DNA from: JAWWBL01 sp033720975
GTDB lineage: Bacteria; Actinomycetota; Acidimicrobiia; Spongiisociales; ZC4RG35
Assembly (NCBI GenBank): GCA_033720975.1
Contig: JAWWBL010000032.1
Coordinates: 1 to 17,783, forward strand
Direction: 5' to 3'
Length of the DNA: 17,783 bases
The stretch's first letter is position 1. The number at the start of each line of letters is the position of its first letter. The notes under the pieces were generated by a model, which saw nothing but the letters and a program-made list of their open reading frames with translations, searched no databases and had not been told where the DNA came from. A program made the position numbers and the translations under genes. Positions 1 through 5,542 of the stretch are shown here, piece by piece.

Positions 1-1126
1 GCCGGCGCTGGGTGAACGTTGGCCGACGCCGGGTGATGCCAGAGTCGGCGACAGTGCCGTTATCAATGACGGCATAGCGCCACTCCCCGTTGGGATGCTT
101 GGAGGCGAACTGGCGGGCGATGTCGGCGATCACCGGGCCCATCCCCGGGATCTCGCCCGCACGCTGGTCCAGGTCTGCCAGAGTGGTCGCCTCGACACGA
201 ATCTCGAGAACGGCACGACTGCGGGACTTGCCTTTCCCGCGCCCGGCGAGCAGATCTAGGGCAACGTCGGTGCGCAGCTGGTCCAGGGTCCGGGTCTCCC
301 CCTCGATTCCCTTGAGAGACCGGGCCATGGCATCGACATTCGCGGAGGCTTCTGCCACCTGGTCGGGTGGGGCGTCGAGGATGAGGAGATTGGCCGTTCC
401 TTCGGGGTTCATTCCGGTCTCGCAACGGCGGTCTTCGACACGGCGCTGGTACGCCTTGCGCGCCGCTTCGGCATCTGCTTCGAGGCTTAGGCGTTGGATG
501 CGGGCGCGTAGTTGCCCGGTCGTCAGACCTGGAGCGTCCACGGCAACTCGATCGACGATCTCGCGTGCCAGGGATAGGCTCAGATGCTCGGTGGAGCGGA
601 GCATCACCTTGGCTCTCGCCACGTCGATCTGACCCTTTCGGAGCATCTCCCAGGCCCGCGGAAGACGGACCCTGAGATTGACTGCATCCTCTACACGCTG
701 CTCTGCCGACCGACGGGTGAGGTGAAGGGCGGCGGCAACCTCCGGAGCTGCGAACTCGTGTGCTTCGTAGAGTCGATCATGATCGGAGTCGACGCAGTGA
801 GCGACCTCCTCTATGTCGGCCATGACTTCGGCCTCGAGATGGTTGGAGAGCCTTTCCCTCGCCTGTAGGAGACGGAGGACGTCGCTACCGGAGAGTTTGG
901 CCCGATCCACCGAGTTGAGAATGGCGAATAGGTAGGGACCAGGCGGGATGGACTCGAGATCACGTGGCAACCCGTCATGGGCTAGTCGCGTCGGAGCCCA
1001 CGGATCGGCCTCTACCGCGCTGGTCTCTTGGGGTTTGGGCTCTATGGGTTTGGGCTCTATGGGTTTGGGCTCTATTGCCTCGGTCTCCCCCGCAAGCCCG
1101 ATATCGGCAATCTGGATATCGAACAT
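1..1126 (-). CDS. DUF222 / 13E12-repeat family protein (HNH endonuclease family), N-terminal part, runs off left edge
   Basis: An open frame of 375 codons runs without a stop from ATG at 1126 to the left edge, so the gene is partial at its 3' end. The protein begins MFDIQIADIG, has a low-complexity IEPKP triple repeat at residues ~19-32, then a helical DUF222 region. Diagnostic stretches are the LRAAQ-like helix (LLQARERLSNHLEAEVMA), LHLTRRSAEQRVEDAV, and near the edge EIPGMGPVIADIARQ and a W-R followed by TRRRPTFTQRR. In this family these last motifs lie just before the C-terminal HNH nuclease domain (…C-x-fPGC…), which would fall beyond the window and is not seen. These genes are multicopy in actinobacterial genomes, and some mycobacterial 13E12 genes belong to the SOS regulon. 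The start is supported by a strong promoter and LexA box immediately at it. The function of DUF222 is not established; nuclease activity is inferred from the family. Confidence 0.88.
   Translation of the reverse strand, partial: MFDIQIADIGLAGETEAIEPKPIEPKPIEPKPQETSAVEADPWAPTRLAHDGLPRDLESIPPGPYLFAILNSVDRAKLSGSDVLRLLQARERLSNHLEAEVMADIEEVAHCVDSDHDRLYEAHEFAAPEVAAALHLTRRSAEQRVEDAVNLRVRLPRAWEMLRKGQIDVARAKVMLRSTEHLSLSLAREIVDRVAVDAPGLTTGQLRARIQRLSLEADAEAARKAYQRRVEDRRCETGMNPEGTANLLILDAPPDQVAEASANVDAMARSLKGIEGETRTLDQLRTDVALDLLAGRGKGKSRSRAVLEIRVEATTLADLDQRAGEIPGMGPVIADIARQFASKHPNGEWRYAVIDNGTVADSGITRRRPTFTQRR
1031..1075. repeat. Three perfect 15-bp tandem repeats inside the DUF222 gene
   Basis: The 15-bp unit gggtttgggctctat occurs three times back to back (1031-1045, 1046-1060, 1061-1075) with no mismatch. 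On the coding (minus) strand it encodes IEPKP three times, in frame, in the flexible N-terminal leader of the DUF222 protein. The unit length keeps the frame, so copy number can change by slippage without breaking the gene. Confidence 0.95.
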
Positions 1127-1136
1127 ATGTTCGATA
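1117..1136. promoter_or_regulatory. Perfect 20-bp palindrome containing a consensus LexA (SOS) box
   Basis: TATCGAACATATGTTCGATA is its own reverse complement over all 20 bases. Its core at 1120-1133 (CGAACATATGTTCG) fits the Gram-positive/actinobacterial LexA box CGAAC-RNRY-GTTCG at every position. The palindrome overlaps the end of the -10 hexamer, the predicted transcription start and the ATG of the DUF222 gene, the ideal place for a repressor that blocks RNA polymerase. LexA binding is inferred from the consensus, not shown. Confidence 0.85.
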
Positions 1137-1162
1137 CTACCGGTCTTGAAGCAGGCTGTCAA
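1127..1162 (-). promoter_or_regulatory. Sigma-70-type promoter of the DUF222 gene
   Basis: On the minus strand a perfect -35 TTGACA (1162-1157) is followed by a 17-bp spacer and a -10 TAGTAT (1139-1134). The expected transcription start falls at 1127/1126, that is, at the A of the ATG, so the mRNA would be leaderless. It is the best promoter seen in the window and is covered by the LexA palindrome. Confidence 0.8.
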
Positions 1163-1248
1163 GACCCTCTAAATATTCTTTCCCACGGTAAACCGCGCTA
1201 GACCCCACATCAGGGACGGCTGCACCTACGTGCCCCGCCGAGTCTTCC

Positions 1249-1821
1249 CTAACCCAGGGTGGCGATGCTGAAAATCACATGGAAGGGGACGCAGTAGATG
1301 ACGATGCTGCCGTATCCGGAGATGTCTACCTCGCCTGGGATTTCATAGTTCTGGTCTCCAAGGTTGCCCTTTAGTGGTCCGAGGTCGACGTACCCATCGA
1401 GGTCCTCGCGGCTTCCGGGGTTTGGATGCGGCACGAGAAGAACATGCAGGTCAGGCCCGTTGGTCACCTCGAAGTCCTCGAATCGGAGCACGCGGGTTTC
1501 GTCGCTCAGCCTATAGACGGTGGCTGTGCCCCGACCCTGATGGAAGTTGTCATAGTCGGTGAACTGACCGGAGGTGATCGCTCGAGGGGCTCCCTCAGGC
1601 ATGGACTCCTCCACATCGGTCGGGGCCTCGTCTGCAGCTTCCTTCATCAGAGCTTCGACTTCCTGCTGGGTCATCCCTTCGGGCACTTCCGCGCCAGCAG
1701 ACATGGGGAAGGCCTCATCGACCATGGTGTCGAGGATGAGGGGGGAGCCCAGCCACCAGGCCAGGGCTATCAATGGAACGCCAACGACTACCGCTACGAG
1801 TATCCAGGTTCTTTTGGTCAT
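1249..1821 (-). CDS. Membrane-anchored DM13 domain protein
   Basis: The protein is 190 residues when started at ATG 1821. This start is chosen because MTKRTW leads straight into one hydrophobic segment (residues ~6-30), a typical signal anchor; a GTG eight codons upstream (1845) is an alternative. An acidic linker (EVEALMKEAADEAPTDVEE) follows, then a DM13 domain at ~84-190: SGQF…H.G.G.ATVY, LRFEDFEVTNGPDLHVLL, GYVDLGPLKGNLGDQNYEIP and the closing IVIYCVPFHVIFSIATL with the conserved single cysteine (C177). DM13 domains are described as possible redox/electron-transfer modules related to DOMON folds. The domain is probably outside the membrane, but the partner and substrate are unknown. It lies 79 bp downstream of the acyl-CoA ligase on the same strand and is probably cotranscribed with it. 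Confidence 0.85.
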   Translation of the reverse strand: MTKRTWILVAVVVGVPLIALAWWLGSPLILDTMVDEAFPMSAGAEVPEGMTQQEVEALMKEAADEAPTDVEESMPEGAPRAITSGQFTDYDNFHQGRGTATVYRLSDETRVLRFEDFEVTNGPDLHVLLVPHPNPGSREDLDGYVDLGPLKGNLGDQNYEIPGEVDISGYGSIVIYCVPFHVIFSIATLG

Positions 1822-1900
1822 TTGCGCCCATGGTGCCCCGGACACTGGAAATCCGCCATAAACCAGGCGCCCACCAGCTCCGCTTAACTGCCCACCGTCG

Positions 1901-3520
1901 CTACTCCATGAGCAGATCGGCGTACTGGTCTCGGACCACCTTCTTGTCGAATTTGCCGGTTCCGGTCTTGGGGATCTCGTTGACGAAGACGACCCGATCC
2001 GGCAGCCACCACTTGGCCACCCGGGGCTCGAGGTGGGCCATCAGTTCCTTCTCCGAGACCTGGGAGCCTTCGGTGCGGACCACGAACGCCGCCGGCCGCT
2101 CCTGCCATTTGACGTGCTTGAGGCCCACGACCGTCGCCTCCGCCACGCCGGGATGCGCCATCAGCTCGTTCTCCAGGTCCAGCGAAGAGATCCACTCCCC
2201 ACCCGACTTGATCACGTCCTTGGCCCGGTCCGTGATCTTGATGTAGCCCTCAGGGGTTACCTTGCAGACGTCGCCCGTCCGCAGCCACCCGTCGACGAAG
2301 GATTGAGCGGTCCGGTCGTCCCGGTAGTACTCGGCGGCGATCCACGGACCTCTGATGAGCAGCTCCCCGAAGGCCTCGCCATCGTGAGGCAGTTCGTTGC
2401 CCTCCTCGTCGACGATCTTGATCTGGAGACCCGGGACCGGGATGCCCGCGGTCTCGAGGCGGTCCAGCTGGGCCGGAAGGTCCCACTCCTCCATTTGCGG
2501 CTTGAGCTTGGAAGTCGAGGCGACCGGATTGGTCTCGGTCATTCCCCACCCCTGGACGACCCTGATCCCGCGCTCCACCCAATACCACTCGATCAGGGAG
2601 CGTGGCACGGCGGACCCGCCGCAGAGGAAGGCCCGAATGGATGACAGGTCTGCATCGGGGTTGGCCTCCAGGTACTGCTTTATCCCCAGCCACACGGTGG
2701 GGACACCGGCGCTGAATGTGACCTTCTCGGTCTCGAAGAGCCGGACCAGCCCTTCCGCGCTGAGATCGGGCCCCGGGTAGGTCAGTTTGGCGCCCTGGGT
2801 GACGGCCATGAATGGATAACCCCAGGCCGCTGCATGGAACATGGGCACGACGGGCAGGACGTTGTCGCTGGCGTCGACCCCGATGTTGGTGAGATTGGAG
2901 ATCGTGTGGAGATAGGTCGAGCGCTGCGTGTAGGCAACACCCTTGGGGTTGCCGGTGGTCCCCGACGAGTAACACAACATCATCGGTGACCTCTCATCGA
3001 GAAGCGGCCATCTGCCGTGCTCCACCTGCCCCTCGATCAGGTCCTCGTAGGCGATCGACCCCGGCAGGTCGTCGGCAGCCTGGTCACCCATGACCACATA
3101 CGTCTCGACCGTGTCCAGCCGGTCCACCAGGGGAGACACCACAGGAACCAAGTCCGGGTCGATGAAAAGAACCCTGTCAGCAGCATGGTTGACGATGTAG
3201 ACGATTTGGTCGGCGAACAGCCTCAGATTGATGGTATGGCAAATGCGACCGGTGTTGGCGGTCGCCCAGTACAACTCGTGATGACGCTGGTTGTTCCATG
3301 CGAACGTCCCGACCGCGTCTCCCACGTCGAGACCAAGGCTGTCGAGAGCCGATGCCAACCTCCGCACTCTCGTGTCTGTCGAGGCGTAGGTGGACCGCGC
3401 TATCGACCGATCCGACTCGACCGAGACGATCTCCTGGTCAGGATGGATCCAGACGGCATGGTCATAGAGCGTCGACAAGAGAAGCGGGAAGTCGTCCTGC
3501 ATGTGGAGTTGGGGGCTCAC
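1901..3520 (-). CDS. Acyl-CoA synthetase (AMP-binding, long/medium-chain fatty acid--CoA ligase type)
   Basis: The 539-residue protein belongs to the adenylate-forming (ANL) superfamily and would activate a carboxylic acid with ATP, then load it on CoA. All core motifs are visible: the P-loop YSSGTTGNPKG (184-194), GWGMTET (324-330), GWLRTGD with the ribose-binding Asp (411-417), the hinge KDVIKSGGEWIS (434-445) and PKTGTGKFDK with catalytic Lys523. Length and motif spacing match FadD-like ligases for medium- to long-chain acids; the chain length cannot be read from sequence. The start is GTG 3520: AGG lies six bases upstream, and GTG overlaps the stop of the preceding PH/SHOCT gene (ATGTGAG), giving translational coupling. 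An internal ATG at 3502 has no Shine-Dalgarno sequence. A ligase here could feed acyl-CoA to the PlsB enzyme encoded ~11 kb away, but that link is only inferred. Confidence 0.93.
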   Translation of the reverse strand: MSPQLHMQDDFPLLLSTLYDHAVWIHPDQEIVSVESDRSIARSTYASTDTRVRRLASALDSLGLDVGDAVGTFAWNNQRHHELYWATANTGRICHTINLRLFADQIVYIVNHAADRVLFIDPDLVPVVSPLVDRLDTVETYVVMGDQAADDLPGSIAYEDLIEGQVEHGRWPLLDERSPMMLCYSSGTTGNPKGVAYTQRSTYLHTISNLTNIGVDASDNVLPVVPMFHAAAWGYPFMAVTQGAKLTYPGPDLSAEGLVRLFETEKVTFSAGVPTVWLGIKQYLEANPDADLSSIRAFLCGGSAVPRSLIEWYWVERGIRVVQGWGMTETNPVASTSKLKPQMEEWDLPAQLDRLETAGIPVPGLQIKIVDEEGNELPHDGEAFGELLIRGPWIAAEYYRDDRTAQSFVDGWLRTGDVCKVTPEGYIKITDRAKDVIKSGGEWISSLDLENELMAHPGVAEATVVGLKHVKWQERPAAFVVRTEGSQVSEKELMAHLEPRVAKWWLPDRVVFVNEIPKTGTGKFDKKVVRDQYADLLME

Positions 3521-4113
3521 ATGCCACCTATCAGCTTCGTCTTTGCTGTCTGATACTCGTCGTCGGTCAATTTGCCCTCGTCGTGGAGCCGGGACAAGCG
3601 CATCAGTTGGGAGGCAATCGACTCCGGCGCGCCATGGCCTTCCAATGCCAGCTTGCGCGCCTCCCGCTGGGCATAGATGAGAGCCTGGACCTCCTCGGGT
3701 TGGGGAATGTCGGTGTACCTGCTCTGTCCGTGGGTGCCGGCTGATTCGATGAGGAGGTCACCCGACCGGAACATCCGCTCGAGGATCGTCTGGCTGAAGG
3801 CCACGTCGTTGACGTTCTCGAGGGGAATCTCCGTGCCTCTCTTGGCGATCCATCCAGCGCGGTAGATAACGCGCTCGTTGGTGATCACATGGAACGTCGT
3901 CAGCCAGCGGATCAAGCCCCTGGCCGCCAGACCCGATGCGAGAACGATCACCGCCAATACCACCAGGACATGGACCTCTGCCATGGCCAGGAGCGTGGCG
4001 ACGACGGCGGCGCCAAACAGCAAAAGGGCTTCTTTGACGATGGCCAGCCAATGAGGCCGGAACTCGCTGACGATCACCTCATCGTCACTGAGCAGTCGTT
4101 CCGGGTAACCCAC
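3517..4113 (-). CDS. Membrane protein with bacterial PH domain and C-terminal SHOCT domain
   Basis: The 198-residue protein starts VGYPERLLSDDEVIV…RPHW, the usual opening of YdbS/YdbT-like (DUF304, bPH_2) proteins. Two transmembrane helices (~27-44 and 46-64) are followed by the PH region (~70-148; WLTTFHVITNERVIYRAGW, EIPLENVNDVAFSQ, GDLLIESAG). A SHOCT helix pair closes it (~164-195; SIASQLMRLSRLHDEGKLTDDEYQTAKTKLI), a short oligomerisation module. GTG 4113 is chosen because the frame extending upstream to 4263 translates the intergenic repeats (two RLPRGFSRP copies) and is not family-like; AGG lies nine bases before the GTG. It is the first gene of the minus-strand operon and its stop overlaps the ligase start. 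The PH domain may bind lipid or protein; the exact role is unknown. Confidence 0.85.
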   Translation of the reverse strand: MGYPERLLSDDEVIVSEFRPHWLAIVKEALLLFGAAVVATLLAMAEVHVLVVLAVIVLASGLAARGLIRWLTTFHVITNERVIYRAGWIAKRGTEIPLENVNDVAFSQTILERMFRSGDLLIESAGTHGQSRYTDIPQPEEVQALIYAQREARKLALEGHGAPESIASQLMRLSRLHDEGKLTDDEYQTAKTKLIGGM

Positions 4114-4150
4114 GGCCGGGAGCCTAATGCGCGAGGGAAACGCGCTGGCG

Positions 4151-4204
4151 GGACGTGAGAAACCCCGAGGGAGCCTTGGACGTGAGAAACCCCGAGGGAG
4201 CCTT
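4151..4204. repeat. Two perfect 27-bp tandem repeats
   Basis: The unit that begins ggacgtgagaaacccc and ends ggagcctt is present at 4151-4177 and 4178-4204 without mismatch or spacer. The second copy is also the left half of the larger element at 4181-4236. The unit contains one arm (GAGAAACCCCGAGGG) of the hairpin formed by that element, so the extra copy is a duplicated half-stem. Confidence 0.95.
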
Positions 4205-4236
4205 GGCCGAAGCCTCAACCCTCTCGGGGCTCTCTT
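4181..4236 (-). repeat. Direct-repeat/hairpin element, left copy
   Basis: This is one of two near-identical copies (the other at 4659-4714) in the same orientation, ~478 bp apart. The 30 bases at 4205-4234 match 4683-4712 exactly, and the preceding part differs at a few positions. Read on the minus strand, the arms pair around CCCCGAG/CTCGGGG with extra GAGA/TCTC pairs, and a central GGC-TTCG-GCC gives a cUUCGg cap. Confidence 0.85.
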
Positions 4237-4712
4237 CCCGTCTGCGCTGGGCCGGGGACCCAACCCAGAGCGGGTGCGCCGTAGGCCGAAGCCTTCGGCG
4301 GTGCGGTCCGAAGACCGCTTCTCTCCGTTGCCGGAGAGGTTGGCAGATCTTGCGAACTGCCGGTCGCTGGTCGCTCGACGATCCCGAAGGATCCCCGCTC
4401 GACCGGCGGCCCTCCGTTGCCGCTGGTTTCCCTTTGGCAGCGGGTGGACTTTCCCGACGGTCTCCCGCCGTTTCGGTCCGACCTTCCCGGTGGTTTCCCG
4501 CCGTTCTGGTCCGCCGATGGGTCTCCCCTTCGACGTGGATGGAAAAGTAGACCATCCCCACAGTCAGCACAAGCTGAAGACCTGATTGTTTTTCGCGACC
4601 TGTAAATGAGTTTTCGCGAGCGTGACCGAGACCCGTTTCAGCGCCTCCGAGGGTGCTGCGCGAGAAGCCCCGAGTGGGCCGGGGCCGAAGCCTCAACCCT
4701 CTCGGGGCTCTC
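4183..4712 (-). ncRNA. Candidate structured RNA or long structured leader, unrecognised class
   Basis: Between and including the two flanking hairpin repeats are perfect short hairpins. 4285-4299 lies within a longer CGCCG…CGGCG stem. The others are 4303-4318 (6-bp arms), 4321-4338 (7-bp arms), 4342-4361 (5-bp arms), 4380-4393 (5-bp arms) and 4420-4443 (6-bp arms). On the minus strand the loops at 4303-4318 and 4380-4393 read TTCG closed by C-G, the 4285 stem is capped by GGC-TTCG-GCC, and the loop at 4321-4338 reads GCAA, a GNRA loop. On the plus strand the same loops are CGAA and TTGC, which are not special. Loop identity therefore points to a minus-strand transcript, either upstream of the PH/SHOCT gene or independent. 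It is not recognised as RNase P, tmRNA, 6S or a known riboswitch. Existence as an RNA is inference. Confidence 0.35.
4451..4516. repeat. Imperfect 33-bp tandem repeat
   Basis: Two adjacent 33-bp units (4451-4483 and 4484-4516) share 26 positions, including tcccgccgtt and ggtccg blocks. On the minus strand each is a purine-rich unit with a small ACGG…CCGT-like or CGG…CCG hairpin. It sits inside the hairpin-rich intergenic region and looks like an old local duplication. Confidence 0.75.
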
Positions 4713-4714
4713 GT
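4659..4714 (-). repeat. Direct-repeat/hairpin element, right copy
   Basis: This is the second copy of the element at 4181-4236. Its minus-strand arms are GAGAGCCCCGAG and CTCGGGGCTTCTC, with an uninterrupted GCCCCGAG/CTCGGGGC stem, and the same internal GGCTTCGGCC cap. Differences from the left copy fall mainly in the promoter-proximal arm and keep the stem, as expected for a structure that is preserved. Confidence 0.85.
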
Positions 4715-4834
4715 CCGCCTGGCCGGGAAGCGGGCTCTCGGCCGGGCAGTGGTAGAACCCTAGGGCGCATCGCTTCCCGCAAAGCTGTACGCAACCTCTT
4801 TGTTTTCGCGTCCTAGGAGCCCCTTTCGCGCACA

Positions 4835-4840
4835 TAACAT
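4835..4840 (+). promoter_or_regulatory. Possible -10 (TAACAT) of the DUF2306 gene
   Basis: TAACAT ends nine bases before ATG 4850 and there is no Shine-Dalgarno sequence in between, suggesting a nearly leaderless mRNA. No good -35 is seen. TTTCGCG motifs at 4804-4810 and 4824-4830 precede it and could be operator sites. Confidence 0.35.
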
Positions 4841-4849
4841 CGCCGCCAG

Positions 4850-5500
4850 ATGAAGCAGGCGAGAACCGTCAAATTTGCAGCGTGGGTTGGCATCGTGATC
4901 TTGATCGTTGCGGTGCTGGTCTTCGCTGCGATTCGATTCCTCACCGACATACCCAATGTCTTGGGAGGCTCGTTACCCCCCGAAGGGGACTTCGCCCGTC
5001 GCTACGCGCGCTACCCCATGCTGGCGTATAGCCACATCCTTCCCGGACTTGTGTTTCTCGTCGCCGCTCCATTCCAGATCTCACGTAGGTTCCGCACCCG
5101 CCATCTGAGGATGCACAGGAAACTGGGAAAGGCACTGCTCTTTGTCGGCGCGCTGACCGGCATCTCAGCCATCGCAGTCGGTGTGGTGATGCCTTTCGGC
5201 GGCCTGGTAGAGACCTCGGCCACCATTGTGTTCGGAATGTATTTCCTGCTGGCCCTTCGCCTGGGCTATCGGGCCGTACGTCGGTTCGATCTCCAAGCCC
5301 ATCGCCACTGGATGGTGAGAGCCTTCGCTCTTGCCATCGGCGTGGGCACGATCAGAGCCTGGGGAGGCATCTTCGAGGCATTCGGTATTCCGTTGGCCGA
5401 TTCGTTCGGCCTCTCGTTCTGGCTTGCATTTGTGCTGCACGCGATCGCCGCCGAGGTGTGGCTCTGGTGGCGACCCGATGCCCCGCCGCTTGGCATCTGA
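4850..5500 (+). CDS. DUF2306 family integral membrane protein
   Basis: The 216-residue protein has about six hydrophobic segments (approximate residues 9-30, 60-76, 92-112, 121-140, 152-170, 183-203). It carries the family's histidine/arginine pattern: YSHILPGLVFLVAAPFQ followed by RTRHLRMHRKLGK, then a later FDLQAHRHWMVRAFALA. This fits DUF2306, a membrane family of unknown function whose conserved histidines may bind a cofactor or metal. ATG 4850 is the first start after the intergenic repeats and directly precedes the first membrane helix. The next gene starts 42 bp downstream on the same strand; its own -10-like box suggests it may also be transcribed separately. Confidence 0.85.
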   Translation: MKQARTVKFAAWVGIVILIVAVLVFAAIRFLTDIPNVLGGSLPPEGDFARRYARYPMLAYSHILPGLVFLVAAPFQISRRFRTRHLRMHRKLGKALLFVGALTGISAIAVGVVMPFGGLVETSATIVFGMYFLLALRLGYRAVRRFDLQAHRHWMVRAFALAIGVGTIRAWGGIFEAFGIPLADSFGLSFWLAFVLHAIAAEVWLWWRPDAPPLGI

Positions 5501-5529
5501 GCTTCCCCAAATCTGTCAGGAGCTGTTCC

Positions 5530-5535
5530 TAAGAT
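5530..5535 (+). promoter_or_regulatory. Possible -10 (TAAGAT) for a leaderless nuclease mRNA
   Basis: TAAGAT is followed by seven bases and then ATG 5543, placing the transcription start at the start codon. No Shine-Dalgarno sequence lies next to the ATG. A -35 is not convincing. Confidence 0.35.
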
Positions 5536-5542
5536 CCCAAAC

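Larger units (their letters stand above)
4114..4849. other. 736-bp gene-free divergent region, rich in repeats and hairpins
   Basis: This gap lies between divergently oriented genes and must hold promoters for both sides. Open frames crossing it have R/P/S-rich shadow translations that change character with the DNA repeats, and none resembles a protein family. It holds 27-bp tandem repeats (4151-4204), a ~56-bp direct repeat at both ends (4181-4236 and 4659-4714), a run of short perfect hairpins (4285-4443), a 33-bp imperfect tandem repeat (4451-4516) and several TTTTCGCG-type motifs (4590-4830). These are described separately. Confidence 0.8.

Noticed and set aside
90..868. Plus-strand open frames of 180 and 94 codons at the left edge
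   Set aside because: They are antisense shadows of the DUF222 gene. Their translations are R/S/A-rich with no family features, whereas the minus frame gives clear DUF222 motifs.
1163..1248. Intrinsic terminator after the DM13 gene
   Set aside because: Only weak stems (GCAC/GTGC and CGGT/ACCG) and an AT-rich patch without a U-run after a strong hairpin are present.
4151..4204. CRISPR-like repeat
   Set aside because: The two 27-bp copies are directly adjacent with no spacers, no further array and no cas operon. The Cas4-like nuclease nearby is better explained as a RecB-family enzyme.
4114..4263. N-terminal extension of the PH/SHOCT protein to an ATG-type start at 4263
   Set aside because: The extra 50 residues are a translation of the tandem DNA repeats and have no counterpart in the PH-domain family; GTG 4113 gives the normal family opening.
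4183..4714. Known structured RNAs (RNase P, tmRNA, 6S, group II intron)
   Set aside because: The conserved cores of these RNAs, such as the RNase P GGAAAGTCC context with its partners or a domain V hairpin, could not be assembled from this sequence by eye. A covariance-model search was not possible here.
4124..4835. Several open frames of 60-190 codons on both strands of the intergenic region
   Set aside because: They overlap one another, follow the DNA repeats, have no ribosome sites and resemble no protein family. High GC alone gives long chance frames here.
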